Part shown: in pieces, positions 1 to 8,741 of the stretch
Position numbering within the stretch: the first letter of the stretch is position 1
How the letters are laid out: each line of letters opens with the position of its first letter
Source: Desulfoscipio gibsoniae DSM 7213
GTDB lineage: Bacteria > Bacillota > Desulfotomaculia > Desulfotomaculales > Desulfallaceae
Length of the DNA: 64,000 nt
NCBI RefSeq assembly: GCF_000233715.2
Contig: NC_021184.1
Coordinates: forward strand, 3,000,001-3,064,000
Direction: 5' to 3'
Program-made: the position numbers and the translations under genes
Notes under the pieces: generated by a model
Seen by the model: the letters and a program-made list of their open reading frames with translations, nothing else
What the model was told of the DNA's origin: nothing
Databases searched by the model: none

Positions 1-273
1 GCCGCTACAGCAGTAACGCTGCTCGGCGGGTGTCCGTTAAGGCAGTTGATAGCTGCCAGTGAAGGCAACACGGACTGCGTTATTACTATTTTGGGTTTAA
101 TAGCAGGCGCAGCTTTCGCCCATAATTTCGGCCTTGCAACAAGCCCGAATGGGGTGCCTGTGGCGGGCCAGTGGGCTGTAGTATTTAGCTTGATTCTGGT
201 TTTAGGACTTGGCTATTTGGGCAGCAAACAATTTTCTATTTCCGGGGGTGTAAATATTGAGCACAACAGTTGA
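1..273 (+). CDS. yedE: YedE-type selenium/sulfur transporter, C-terminal part
   Basis: The gene runs in from the left edge, so only the last 90 residues are visible. The visible part is hydrophobic: the YeeE/YedE motif GGCPLRQLI comes near the start, followed by two membrane stretches (LGLIAGAAFAHNFGL and VVFSLILVLGLGYLG). YeeE/YedE proteins are membrane transporters, and the YedE branch is linked to selenium metabolism. The stop overlaps the next gene, a TusA-like protein, by 17 bases. This is the usual YedE-YedF/TusA pairing and implies co-translation. Whether the substrate is selenium or a sulfur compound cannot be decided from this fragment. Confidence 0.8.
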   Translation, partial: AATAVTLLGGCPLRQLIAASEGNTDCVITILGLIAGAAFAHNFGLATSPNGVPVAGQWAVVFSLILVLGLGYLGSKQFSISGGVNIEHNS

Positions 274-469
274 TGCTAGGGGGTTGCTTTGTCCTGAGCC
301 CGTTTTACTTACTAAAAAAGCAATTGATCAATTACCAGGTGGTTCTGTAGAGGTTATTGTAGATAATCCGGCTGCCAAAGAAAACGTAACAAGATTATGT
401 GAAAACAAAGGGTGGAATGTTATGGTAAAACAACAAGGATTAGATTATGTACTTAAATTTTCTAAATAA
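257..469 (+). CDS. TusA/SirA-like sulfurtransferase
   Basis: A 70-residue protein with the TusA family signature near the N-terminus: DARGLLCPEPVLLTKKAI, with the conserved Cys-Pro (the Cys carries persulfide or selenide in this family) followed by the two-layer alpha/beta fold. It starts with TTG at 257, placed by the GGGGGTG ribosome site a few bases upstream, and it overlaps the end of the YedE gene. In YedE-YedF pairs this protein is thought to take over sulfur or selenium from the transporter. The second YedF domain is absent, so this is a single-domain TusA form. A hairpin at 496-535 ends the operon. Confidence 0.85.
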   Translation: MSTTVDARGLLCPEPVLLTKKAIDQLPGGSVEVIVDNPAAKENVTRLCENKGWNVMVKQQGLDYVLKFSK

Positions 470-495
470 TCCAAATGATTTTGGCATCACATTAC

Positions 496-535
496 GTAGA
501 AAAAGCTTCTTTAACTTTTAAGGAGCCTTTTCTAC
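496..535 (+). terminator. Hairpin terminator after yedE-tusA
   Basis: Inverted repeat GTAGAAAAAGCTTC / GGAGCCTTTTCTAC with a short loop, starting 27 bases after the TusA-like stop codon. The T-run after the stem is weak. Confidence 0.5.
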
Positions 536-767
536 ATTAAATGGCCAGCTGGCCTACAAGCCAGCAAGAGCACAGCCAAACAGCCATCTTCAACCCTATC
601 CAATACTTAACGTAACATTTGAAAACCATCCCGCAAAGAGACCACTCCTATACTGAGATTTATGGCCACCGTAATAAAATTTTGGAAATACGGTTTTTTA
701 TTTGAGGATTTTAAAAGAACATCTGATATCTTAGACTCTGTTCCTTTTTAACTAGTAAACGGAAATA

Positions 768-790
768 CCCCGAAATATCGGGGCTTTTTC
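768..790 (+). terminator. Short GC hairpin with T-run
   Basis: CCCCGA / TCGGGG stem with a four-base loop, followed by CTTTTT. It looks like a rho-independent terminator, but no gene directly upstream explains it. It may be left over from a lost gene. Confidence 0.5.
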
Positions 791-1041
791 AAGTGTCAGA
801 TATTCGGGGCATAGTTCACTAATACGAGTGCGCTTTTTTTAATTATTTTACCATAAACAGCTACTTAGAATTAAAATGGGAACCACCAGACATCCAGCGG
901 AAAATCCTTTAAAAGTTTGCTAAGTCAATACGATTTGATAAGTTGACAAATAAATATAAATGTTCCTTTTTTAGTAGGTTATCAGAAATAATAAAATGCA
1001 CCTATAAGTGTCAAACTTTTTAATGAATTCGAAGGCCGAGA

Positions 1042-1134
1042 ATGGCCTGGGCCACAATGACATGGGGAGTGTCCGAAGCAGCCGGGGTGTCCGTTGCAAC
1101 GCATTTAACAAACTTGTCATTGAGCCTGTTTTAA
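1042..1134 (+). CDS. Possible 30-residue peptide or gene remnant
   Basis: An ATG at 1042 with GAAGG six bases upstream opens a 30-codon frame (starts MAWATMTWGVSEAAG, ends LSLSLF). The residue mix is hydrophobic and looks like a piece of a membrane protein rather than random sequence. It sits upstream of a strong terminator (1220-1268) and the response regulator, so it could be a leader peptide or the remnant of a transporter gene. I do not recognise a family. Confidence 0.2.
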   Translation: MAWATMTWGVSEAAGVSVATHLTNLSLSLF

Positions 1135-1219
1135 GATAATATATAGGAAAGGAAATACACTACAAAACTTTAATGCGAGCAACGTCATCCATTTTATGGT
1201 GCCTATTTTAACGGCAAAG

Positions 1220-1268
1220 ATGCCCTTTTCCAGGTCTTCACAAGCCTGGATGTAGGGCATTTTTTTAT
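1220..1268 (+). terminator. Two-part hairpin terminator upstream of the response regulator
   Basis: Outer stem ATGCCC / GGGCAT and inner stem CCAGG / CCTGG, followed by a run of T. It lies only about 50 bases before the response regulator start, so it is either the end of an upstream transcript or an attenuator in the leader of the two-component operon. Confidence 0.6.
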
Positions 1269-1316
1269 TTTTCCGGCGTTATCGTACAAGCTCTCACTAA
1301 GAAAGGTGGCGGTACC

Positions 1317-2015
1317 ATGCTCAAGAGAATTCTGATCATAGACGACGAGCCCGAGATGGTGGAACTAATCGAGAAGTACCTCAAACGCGAGGGTTTTCAA
1401 GTTATTACCGGGAACACGGGCCGGGAGGCCATCCGACTTGCCAAAAGCCAAAAGCCGGACCTGATTATCCTGGATCTAATCATGCCGGAAATGGACGGAC
1501 TGGAAGCCTGCCAGGTTCTCCGGCGAGACAGCTTAACCCCCATCCTCCTGATCAGCGCCAAAGGTGACGACACCGACAAAGTCCTGGGGCTGGGACTGGG
1601 AGCGGACGATTACTTAACCAAACCATTTAGTTTAAACGAACTGGTGGCCCGGGTGAAGGCTCACTTGAGACGTTGCGATTACGCTAAAAAAGCGGCCCCC
1701 GATACCGGCTTGGACTTTATTGCCTGCGGCTCCCTGGAGATCAATACCAGGAGTCACGAGGTGCATATGGGGGGCAAACCGGTAATACTGACATCCAAGG
1801 AGTTTGAACTGTTGTATTACATGGTTCAAAACGCCAACCAAGTGTTCAACCGGGAGACCCTTTACGAAAAAATCTGGGGCTATGACTCCAGCGGAGACAG
1901 CCGAACAGTAATGGTACACATCCGGAGACTGCGGGAAAAGATTGAGGAGGATCCCAATAAGCCCAGATACCTTAAGACCATTTGGGGAACAGGCTATAAA
2001 TTTTGTGCAAACTAG
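1317..2015 (+). CDS. OmpR/PhoB-family response regulator
   Basis: A 232-residue two-domain regulator. The receiver domain (about 1-120) has the acidic pair D9/D10, the phosphoacceptor D53 (ILDLIMP), T/S in LLISAKG and K102 in TKPF. The C-terminal winged helix (about 135-230) has the typical LTSKEFELLYYM and RTVMVHIRRLREK segments and ends with the usual IWGTGYKF. ATG at 1317 follows GAAAGGTGG. The histidine kinase gene begins 10 bases after its stop, so the two form an operon. It is close to the YycF/ResD/PhoP type. The target genes cannot be told from sequence. Confidence 0.93.
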   Translation: MLKRILIIDDEPEMVELIEKYLKREGFQVITGNTGREAIRLAKSQKPDLIILDLIMPEMDGLEACQVLRRDSLTPILLISAKGDDTDKVLGLGLGADDYLTKPFSLNELVARVKAHLRRCDYAKKAAPDTGLDFIACGSLEINTRSHEVHMGGKPVILTSKEFELLYYMVQNANQVFNRETLYEKIWGYDSSGDSRTVMVHIRRLREKIEEDPNKPRYLKTIWGTGYKFCAN

Positions 2016-2025
2016 CAGGTGAAAT

Positions 2026-4299
2026 ATGAGAAAGAATCATCAACATCCGAGGTGCAAAAACTACGGAACAATCAGCAAGTTAATCCACTTGTTTGAGTCC
2101 AGCCTGCATTACAAACTGCTGCTGGTCATGGTCCTGATCACCATACCTCCCCTGGTGCTTTTAGGCGCTTACAGCCTCTACCAAACCACGGTGGAAATCA
2201 GCAGGGCCGTGGAAAGCACCAAGCAGAACCTGATCCAGAACACTTTAAACCTTCAGCAGGAAAACCTCAAAAGCCAGGCCGCTTTAATTGACGCCGGCCT
2301 GGAGAATGTGGTCAACAACATCAAAATTTTACAAAGCATCTCGGAGAACATATTTAACAATCCGGAGGAGTATAACCGGCCCGGCACCATCACGAATATT
2401 CTCACGGATTCTCAATATGGCTACTATTACTCACCCCCGGACCACCTGCCGGACACGGAGATTTCCAACGTTTTCATCAGCAATAAAACTAAAGTCACCC
2501 CGAAACTCCTGGCCGAGTTGGAAAGATTGAAGCACATGGAGCCCGTGATGCAAAGCTTTGTTTCTTCCAATGAAAACGTGGTGGCGGTATATTTTAACTT
2601 TAAAGAATCGGCGGCCAGGATTTATCCCAAGCTGGACTTTAAAAAGCTGGTGGAACTGCAGCTGTTCCCACCGGACTTGGAGGTGGGAAACTACGAGTTT
2701 TTCTACAGCGCCGATGAAAAGCACAACCCGGAAAAAGAGATCACCTGGACCAAGATCTACCGGGACATTACCGACCGGGGGCTGATGATCACCTGCAACG
2801 CCCCGGTCTACCTGGCCGGTGGAGAGCTGCGGGGCGTCCTGGGTGTAGACATAACCATGGCCAATATAATCAACAATATCCTGAACATTGAATTTGAGCA
2901 GCCCGGAGCCTACGCCGCCTTAATAACTGCTTCCGGGGAAGTAATAGCCAACCCGGAAAAGTTATCGCCGGACACCAACCCCAACCCCATCGCAAGCCTT
3001 TTAGGCAGGACGGATAACCCTGTTTTTAAGGAAATCGGCCAAAAGATTCGGGAGGGTGAATCGGGCTGCCGGGAAGTGGTTCTGTCCGGTGAGAGTAAGT
3101 ATTTGCTTTACGGTCCCATGGGAAATTCCGGCTGGGCCTTGATCTACGTTATTCCCGCCCATCAAATCACCGAGCCAATTGAAAAAGAAGCCCGAAGCCT
3201 GATCATTGAAAAGAACAGTGCCATCCTGTCCAAAATCAGCTTTGGCACTCTCTCCATCCTGCTGATTGTCACCGTCTTTTCCATCCTCTTATCAGGTAAC
3301 ATCACCAAGCCCGTCAAGGACCTGACCAGTGGAGCAACAGCCCTGGGAGAGGGCAACTTCGGCCATGTAGTTCCGGTTAACAGCAAGGATGAAATCGGTA
3401 CTTTATCCGTAGCCTTTAACACCATGTCCAAACAGCTGCAGGAAATGGTCCTAGCCCTGCAACAAAAAGCCATGGAGCAGCAGATCCTTAACACGGAACT
3501 GGCCGATTTGAATCAGGATTTGGAAAGTAAGGTTCTGGAAAGAACTTCCAGATTGGAAGAGGCCAACGCCAACCTGCAAGAAGCCCTGGACAGCATCAGC
3601 GCGGTGGAAAAGTCCAGACGGGAGCTGCTGGCCAATGTTTCCCACGAACTGAGGACACCGCTGATGAAAATCCAGGGCTACGTAGAAGCCGTCCGGGACG
3701 GCCTTTATAAAGACAATAAGGAGTTCCTCCGCTACCTGGAAACCATCTACCTGCATACCACCGGGATAAACAGACTGATCAACGACCTTTTCGACCTGTC
3801 CCAGCTGGATGCCAGACAGTCCATGCACTTTACGGTAACGGATTTAACACCGGTCTTTGAGCAGTACTTTGAGGAAGTCTCTTTGTTCCTGGAACAAAAA
3901 GAAATTAATTTTAGTTATTCTCTTGATAATACCCTACCACCGGTCAAGGTCGACCCGGACAGGATTATTCAGGTTCTGGAGAACCTGGTGTATAACGCTG
4001 CCAAGTACTCTCAGCCGGGGGGGCAGATTCAGATTTTTGTAAAGGCGCTTGCCGACGGAGTGCTGGTGGAAGTGACCGACAGCGGCCGGGGCATCCCCGC
4101 AAAGGACCTACCCTATATTTTTACCAGGTTTTTTAAAGGCCGGGGAGTAAATAACCCCAAATCAAACGGCGCCGGCCTGGGGCTGGCCATTGCCAAGGCT
4201 ATTGTAGAAGCCCACCAGGGCACTATTGGAGTGGAGAGTCAGCCTGGTAAAGGTTCCCGCTTCTTTTTCAATATTCCCGTTGTACCCAAAGGAAAATAG
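2026..4299 (+). CDS. Membrane sensor histidine kinase (Cache-like sensor, HAMP)
   Basis: A 757-residue sensor kinase. The first membrane helix is about residues 29-51 (KLLLVMVLITIPPLVLLGAY). A large extracellular sensor of roughly 350 residues follows, with the look of a double Cache domain (VLGVDITMANI, GWALIYVIP). The second helix is about 403-425, then HAMP, then a coiled coil. The HisKA box VSHELRTP has the phosphoacceptor His at 540. The ATPase domain shows N (NLVYNAAKYS), G1 (DSGRGIP) and G2 (GAGLGLAIAKA) boxes. It is translated with the upstream response regulator. The Cache-type sensor suggests a small extracellular ligand, but the signal is unknown. Confidence 0.92.
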   Translation: MRKNHQHPRCKNYGTISKLIHLFESSLHYKLLLVMVLITIPPLVLLGAYSLYQTTVEISRAVESTKQNLIQNTLNLQQENLKSQAALIDAGLENVVNNIKILQSISENIFNNPEEYNRPGTITNILTDSQYGYYYSPPDHLPDTEISNVFISNKTKVTPKLLAELERLKHMEPVMQSFVSSNENVVAVYFNFKESAARIYPKLDFKKLVELQLFPPDLEVGNYEFFYSADEKHNPEKEITWTKIYRDITDRGLMITCNAPVYLAGGELRGVLGVDITMANIINNILNIEFEQPGAYAALITASGEVIANPEKLSPDTNPNPIASLLGRTDNPVFKEIGQKIREGESGCREVVLSGESKYLLYGPMGNSGWALIYVIPAHQITEPIEKEARSLIIEKNSAILSKISFGTLSILLIVTVFSILLSGNITKPVKDLTSGATALGEGNFGHVVPVNSKDEIGTLSVAFNTMSKQLQEMVLALQQKAMEQQILNTELADLNQDLESKVLERTSRLEEANANLQEALDSISAVEKSRRELLANVSHELRTPLMKIQGYVEAVRDGLYKDNKEFLRYLETIYLHTTGINRLINDLFDLSQLDARQSMHFTVTDLTPVFEQYFEEVSLFLEQKEINFSYSLDNTLPPVKVDPDRIIQVLENLVYNAAKYSQPGGQIQIFVKALADGVLVEVTDSGRGIPAKDLPYIFTRFFKGRGVNNPKSNGAGLGLAIAKAIVEAHQGTIGVESQPGKGSRFFFNIPVVPKGK

Positions 4300-4419
4300 G
4301 TGTTTTAAATCAAGAGGTGGCTGTACAAGCCCCCTTATGCATATAACAATGATAATTCTTCTATTTAACAGTCCTGTCAAGTAAAATTAGAGTGTTCATA
4401 AAACAAAAACTTTCCTTTA

Positions 4420-4449
4420 TTCAATTACATTTCAATTACATTTCAATTA
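4420..4449. repeat. Short 11-base direct repeat
   Basis: TTCAATTACAT occurs twice in tandem, followed by a partial third copy, between two convergent genes (sensor kinase and superoxide dismutase). No function is evident. Confidence 0.5.
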
Positions 4450-4525
4450 TTATTTCACCGTTCCCTCTATTAAGCTTTAAATTTCTGTACCACTTTCCAG
4501 GTGAACCCTTTAAGGTAACTGTCCT

Positions 4526-5197
4526 TTAAGTCATTCCTATCACTAGCGGTAACTTACCCTGCATGGCCATAAGGAGTCTTCTTTCTACTTCAGTCCAGTT
4601 GACTAGCTTCCACCACGCCCTAACGTAGTCTTCCCGCCGGTTTTGGTAATCCAGGTAATAGGCGTGCTCCCAGGTGTCCAGCACCAGGATGGGAATCCCT
4701 CCCCACTGGGTCAGATCCTGGTGCTTTTCAGCCATTAGGATTTCCAGTCGGCCCCAGGCCGGGTGCCAGATCAGAACCGCCCAGCCGGATGCTTCGACCT
4801 TTATTGCGGCCTCACTGAACTGCTCCACGAAAGCCGAAACGCTGCCAAAATAGCCAAGGATCTGGTTTTGCGTTTGGGGACCGGGCTGCCCGCCGGTTCC
4901 GGGGGAAGTCATCACCGTCCAGTAGATGCTGTGCAAAATGTGGCCGGAACCGTTAAAGGCTATTTCTCGCTCCCAGTGTTTGATCAGGCTGAAATTCCTA
5001 TTGCGCCGCGCTTCCACCAACTCCAGTTCCGCTTTGTTCAAGCCTTCTACATAGGACTTGTGGTGCCGATCGTGGTGGATTGTCAGTGTGGTGGTACTAA
5101 TGACCGGTTCCAGAGCGCTATAAGGATATGGCAGCGGCGGCAATCGATGGCCGCCCGGCGGCACTGCCGGTTGGAACCAGAAATTTTTTGTATTCAT
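4526..5197 (-). CDS. sodA: Fe/Mn superoxide dismutase
   Basis: Converts superoxide to oxygen and peroxide. The 223-residue protein carries the family metal ligands: His in TIHHDRHHKSYV, His in SGHILHSIYW, and Asp and His in LDTWEHAYYLDY. The glycine-rich GGQPGP segment sits where the domain linker is expected. I place the start at ATG 5197 because GAAGGGGG lies just upstream. A longer in-frame reading to 5263 has no ribosome site. A Pro-rich N-terminal stretch precedes the SOD fold, and no signal peptide is seen. Iron and manganese forms cannot be told apart confidently by eye. In an anaerobe it would protect against accidental oxygen. Confidence 0.93.
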   Translation of the reverse strand: MNTKNFWFQPAVPPGGHRLPPLPYPYSALEPVISTTTLTIHHDRHHKSYVEGLNKAELELVEARRNRNFSLIKHWEREIAFNGSGHILHSIYWTVMTSPGTGGQPGPQTQNQILGYFGSVSAFVEQFSEAAIKVEASGWAVLIWHPAWGRLEILMAEKHQDLTQWGGIPILVLDTWEHAYYLDYQNRREDYVRAWWKLVNWTEVERRLLMAMQGKLPLVIGMT

Positions 5198-5250
5198 TTG
5201 AATCCCCCTTCTTGCAATACGTAACAATGGGTTTTGACGGATATTATACC

Positions 5251-5299
5251 TAAAAAGACCCAACCCCCGGCCGGCATTTATACCAAAACCAGGGGTTGA
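5251..5299 (-). terminator. Terminator after the tetraheme cytochrome operon
   Basis: On the minus strand a CAACCCC / GGGGTTG stem is followed by GGTCTTTTT. It lies between the cytochrome gene and the superoxide dismutase and separates the two transcripts. Confidence 0.6.
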
Positions 5300-5489
5300 G
5301 CTTGCAGCTGCATGGCGCCACTATTACTATATGCAGCTATTCTTTTTGATGTGCCAATAGAAGGCGATACTCCGGAAGTAACCTGCCGTAAGGTATCATT
5401 TGGGAAATACCGAAAACAAGTTTTAAACAGTTTGGCAGTATTGTCATATACAAATTGTCAGTCAAATTTATTCGTCATCTTGTCGAGAT

Positions 5490-5999
5490 CTAATTTGTTG
5501 GTATTACTTTTTCAATGCCAATATCCGTACTATGACCAACGTCTCTATGGCAATTTAAGCAACTCTCATCGTTTTTCGTTGATTTAAGATGGTCAAATTC
5601 CGCCCGGTCTAATTTAACCGTATCCGGATGTTCTTTGTTTAGATCAATATGACAAACAAAACAATTTCTTTCATTAATATAAGCTGCCTTAATCATCACA
5701 TCTGAAAAATCACCTGTTTTATCCATCAGGTAATAATTTAGTCCCCGGCTTTTAGAGTGAAGTTTAGCCAGAGGCCCGGAAGGTTCATGACATTGCAAGC
5801 AGTTAACATCTTTGTGCGACGTTTTTTCCCAAGACACCACGTAGCGTTTTACATAGTGACATTTGGCACAAAATTCCGGAGTAGAAGTGTATACATAAAC
5901 ACCCATAAATGCACTGTAGGCTATAATTATGACAATAATTATGCTCATTATGCTTATAAGAACGGTTTTCGCGAGTTTTCCTTTGGACAAGGCCATCAC
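5490..5999 (-). CDS. NapC/NirT-type tetraheme cytochrome c
   Basis: A 169-residue membrane-anchored multiheme cytochrome. One helix near the N-terminus (about residues 12-34, TVLISIMSIIIVIIIAYSAF) is followed by four CxxCH heme sites: CAKCH, CLQCH, CFVCH and CLNCH. This fits the NapC/NirT/NrfH family, which passes electrons from menaquinol to a periplasmic or outer-face reductase. Unlike the NrfH at 39.1 kb, the first heme site is followed by YV and not xM, so it is not a clear NrfH. No reductase gene is adjacent, and its partner is unknown. It follows the resB-ccsA pair on the same strand, which supplies the heme ligation machinery. Confidence 0.88.
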   Translation of the reverse strand: MMALSKGKLAKTVLISIMSIIIVIIIAYSAFMGVYVYTSTPEFCAKCHYVKRYVVSWEKTSHKDVNCLQCHEPSGPLAKLHSKSRGLNYYLMDKTGDFSDVMIKAAYINERNCFVCHIDLNKEHPDTVKLDRAEFDHLKSTKNDESCLNCHRDVGHSTDIGIEKVIPTN

Positions 6000-6091
6000 C
6001 TACGTTTTAATTGTTACATTATACTAGTCTTTTCTTATTAAAATTTTTTATGTGTCTGGCATTAAAGGAATTTTGATCTTGAGCAGTTATG

Positions 6092-6892
6092 CTAAATATA
6101 ACTATGAAGTCCAGGCATTAGCCAGGTTACCCCAAAAAGTGTAAAAATCACAGCTCCGAATCCCATAACCACCATCCAGGCCGAGTGTTTTCCCCTCCAC
6201 TGACGGCTAAAGTGTCCATGTAGATATATCGCATAAATCATCCAAGTGATTAACGCCCAGGTCTCTTTAGGGTCCCAACTCCACCAGGTGCCCCAAACCT
6301 GTTCTGCCCAGATTGAACCGGTTATCAATACTAAAGTCATGAAGGGAAAACCGAAAGCAATTGCTTTATTCATTAACTGTTCCACCATTAGTTCCCCTTT
6401 GCTATCCAGCATACGCCGCTTTCCTCTAAAAAGCAGCAAAAGCCCTGCACCAAAGGATACCGTAAAAGAGCCATAGGCCAATATGGCCACTGCTACATGA
6501 AGCTTTAACCAATAACTTTGCAAAGCAGGCATTATGGGTTGCGCCTCTTTATTCATGCTCCCGGTATAAATAAAAAGCGCTAGAATTACTAGCAGCACCG
6601 GGATGCCAAGAAAACTAACAGGGTAACGTTTCTGTAAGAATAAGAAAATTAATACTGTGCCCCAGGATAATAACAAGATAAATTCATATAGATTTGCCGC
6701 TGGTAGGCGGCCAATGGTCAGCATTCTGAAAAACATGGTTAATGTATGGGCTGCCAGCCCCAGACCGATAAATATTTTAGTTACCTTATTTAGGTTGGGC
6801 TGCCTGTTGAAAATAAGCAGTAAAATTAAGGTTAACGTATAAGCTACCAGAGTTAGATAATAAAAAAAGATTTCCGGATTAAACTGCGTCAT
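6092..6892 (-). CDS. ccsA: Cytochrome c biogenesis protein CcsA/ResC (copy 1)
   Basis: System II heme-handling membrane protein of 266 residues. The tryptophan-rich WWD motif is clear (WGTWWSWDPKETWALITW), and the protein has about eight hydrophobic helices and conserved histidines. It works with ResB to export heme and attach it to apocytochromes c. I place the start at ATG 6892, which overlaps the resB stop as ATGA with AGGGG upstream. A GTG three codons earlier is also possible. A second copy of the resB-ccsA pair lies at 36.3-38.4 kb. This copy sits with the NapC-type cytochrome, so it may serve that protein. Confidence 0.92.
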   Translation of the reverse strand: MTQFNPEIFFYYLTLVAYTLTLILLLIFNRQPNLNKVTKIFIGLGLAAHTLTMFFRMLTIGRLPAANLYEFILLLSWGTVLIFLFLQKRYPVSFLGIPVLLVILALFIYTGSMNKEAQPIMPALQSYWLKLHVAVAILAYGSFTVSFGAGLLLLFRGKRRMLDSKGELMVEQLMNKAIAFGFPFMTLVLITGSIWAEQVWGTWWSWDPKETWALITWMIYAIYLHGHFSRQWRGKHSAWMVVMGFGAVIFTLFGVTWLMPGLHSYI

Positions 6893-8262
6893 ACCATGCA
6901 CCCCTTTTTAAGCACGGACTTTTTATCAACGCCTACCATATTTGACATATAAGCTTCCAGATTATCTTTTAAGTCGTGGTCATGGTTGTTTTGACCTTGA
7001 CCGGCCAGGTGTATGGTAACACCATCCTCGTTAGGTGTAATTAATGCCCAAACATACCTGGGCTTTACGTAAAAATGCAGGCCAAGACCGCTCATTAAGA
7101 TGATAAAGCCAGCTAAAACCACCAAAAACCCCAGGTCTTTTTTAACTATCAACCCTGTATATAGATCATACCGGTCAAAGTATAGGGTCAGGTCTCCCAA
7201 CTGGATAGTCTCACCTAAACCGGCTACGCCCATTTCAATTAAAGTACTATTTTGATATAAAACATAAATCAGCTTTGGATTAAGTGGCTTTTCAGAACGG
7301 GATGCCGGGTGTCCTGTTTTATCCAGATAATAATCCGGGTAAAAACGAACTTGAAGGGCCAGCTCTTTTATTTGCGGCAATTGTATAAGACCGCCGTTTT
7401 CAACGGTAAAGTTATGTTTGATAGCCCCCTTCTCCAAGCTTCCTTTGATTAACCAGCCATAGGAAGCTTGATATACCTTAACTCCCTTGTAGCTCAACGG
7501 ATTATTTACGGATATGGTCTTTTGTACTTCTGTTTTGCCCATAACTACTGCACTTAAATTGCTTTGGTACTGGCTTGGGCTTCCGTCAGGGTAATAGTTA
7601 ACTTGAAAATCGTCTACCTTAAGGTTAAATGGATAGCCTTCTTGAGTGAGTTCAGCCATCCCGGACACCGGTACCTGGCAGCTAGTACTTTTACCATAGA
7701 CACCACTTAAAAAACTTCCGGCAATGATTACCACCAGCGCCAGATGCAAAAGCGGCGACCCCAAACAGCCGAATGTTCCACTGCAAGCTGTTAAAGCTGT
7801 GGCATTACTGTCTAACTTAGCAAAAACGCGGTAGTTGCTGCACTTAAAAACACGTTTTAATTCACCAGCCACAGCATTTACATTACCGCCCCGAACTTCA
7901 ATAGCCTGATAGAGATTGATATTTTTAAACTCATGGATATCTTTTTTCCACCCGGGGTTGGAGATCCTATGTATGCTTTTGAAAAGCTTTTGGCCGGCAC
8001 ACAGGCACAGGTTCAGCCCTATGGATATAGCTAAAATAATATACCAGCAGGAATAAAAAACGTTGGTAAAACCCAACTTTATTATAAGAGGGGCCATTAT
8101 TCCACCGTAAATAGCATAATAAACACCCGGGTCCTCCCGCTGGGGAATAAAGCTGCCTAAAATACTGACTATGGTTATAGCAGTTAAAAGTATAATTCCC
8201 AAACGCATGGACGCCCAGTAACGCAGCAAGTTTTTGCCGGTATTTTTTATTAGCCCCATCAT
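6889..8262 (-). CDS. resB: Cytochrome c biogenesis protein ResB (copy 1)
   Basis: A 457-residue ResB-like protein. The N-terminal hydrophobic helices include LGIILLTAITIVSILGSFIPQ, and PQRE is the usual ResB loop motif. A pair of helices near residue 165 (LLHLALVVIIAGSFLSG) precedes a long outside domain with VNNPLSYKGVKVYQASYGW, a ResB hallmark. A final helix is near 385 (LGFLVVLAGFIILMSGLGLHFYV). It forms the System II heme lyase with CcsA, whose gene overlaps its stop. The 32-residue peptide gene at 8446-8544 lies just upstream on the same strand. Confidence 0.92.
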   Translation of the reverse strand: MMGLIKNTGKNLLRYWASMRLGIILLTAITIVSILGSFIPQREDPGVYYAIYGGIMAPLIIKLGFTNVFYSCWYIILAISIGLNLCLCAGQKLFKSIHRISNPGWKKDIHEFKNINLYQAIEVRGGNVNAVAGELKRVFKCSNYRVFAKLDSNATALTACSGTFGCLGSPLLHLALVVIIAGSFLSGVYGKSTSCQVPVSGMAELTQEGYPFNLKVDDFQVNYYPDGSPSQYQSNLSAVVMGKTEVQKTISVNNPLSYKGVKVYQASYGWLIKGSLEKGAIKHNFTVENGGLIQLPQIKELALQVRFYPDYYLDKTGHPASRSEKPLNPKLIYVLYQNSTLIEMGVAGLGETIQLGDLTLYFDRYDLYTGLIVKKDLGFLVVLAGFIILMSGLGLHFYVKPRYVWALITPNEDGVTIHLAGQGQNNHDHDLKDNLEAYMSNMVGVDKKSVLKKGCMV

Positions 8263-8445
8263 TTTTCGGCATCACCCCCCTGGCGCGTTGCTATAGCATT
8301 TATTAAGTGCGTTTCCAGCAATTTTTATTATTTCCATATCCTCTTAAACTATGACAGGGAGTTTAGCTTTAATAAACAAGGACCATAATGTTTTTTTTGG
8401 AGATACAGATAATAAACCATTGCCAGGCAAATGTAGTTAAATCAC

Positions 8446-8544
8446 TTATTTTTTAATCTTTCCACGATAAGCAACCAGCCACCAGGCAACAGCCACCCCG
8501 GCTAATAGGGCTATGGCCAGCAGCGTGTCTTCCCAAAACTCCAT
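8446..8544 (-). CDS. 32-residue single-helix membrane peptide
   Basis: ATG at 8544 is preceded by GGGGGT at good spacing and opens a 32-codon gene. The peptide starts MEFWEDTLLAIALLAGV and continues into one hydrophobic helix, then a basic tail ending RGKIKK. It resembles the tiny membrane subunits that go with multiheme cytochrome or oxidase modules. It is 183 bases upstream of resB on the same strand and may be the first gene of that operon. I know no family name for it. The strong ribosome site and the clean helix-plus-basic-tail design make it a likely real gene. Confidence 0.6.
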   Translation of the reverse strand: MEFWEDTLLAIALLAGVAVAWWLVAYRGKIKK

Positions 8545-8680
8545 AACATTACCCCCATATTCACATTAAATTTATTTTGCCACCGGGTCGGAACCCGGTA
8601 ACCCAGGTCTACTAGGGTTTTGAGCAGTCGTTATTGTCCATTACTTTTTTAAATTACGCTGTAATATTAATTGGTTTGTA

Positions 8681-8708
8681 ACATTTTTTCTGGCAGCTAC
8701 ATACTTAT
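8681..8708 (+). promoter_or_regulatory. Sporulation-type promoter for tiny membrane gene 1
   Basis: AC, 17 bases, then CATACTTAT, about 34 bases before the start codon. It has the same spacing as the other island promoters, but the end of the -10 box is imperfect (AT instead of TA). Confidence 0.5.
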
Positions 8709-8741
8709 AACAGTATAAAAACAAAAAAGGAGGATTTCAAA

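Larger units (their letters stand above)
470..1316. other. Intergenic region with terminators and a possible gene remnant
   Basis: No convincing gene lies between the TusA-like gene and the response regulator. The stretch holds three hairpins (listed separately), an isolated TTGACA near 939 without a good -10 box, and a 30-codon open frame at 1042-1134. It is clearly AT-rich in its middle part. Confidence 0.6.

Noticed and set aside
939-975. TTGACA followed by AT-rich sequence as a SigA promoter
   Set aside because: No -10 box at 16-18 bases; nearby TATAAA is too close.
1021-1200. Possible riboswitch in front of the response regulator
   Set aside because: No known riboswitch core could be recognised; only simple hairpins are seen.
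5312-5587. Plus-strand frame of 91 codons
   Set aside because: Overlaps the tetraheme cytochrome gene on the other strand and has no ribosome site or domain.
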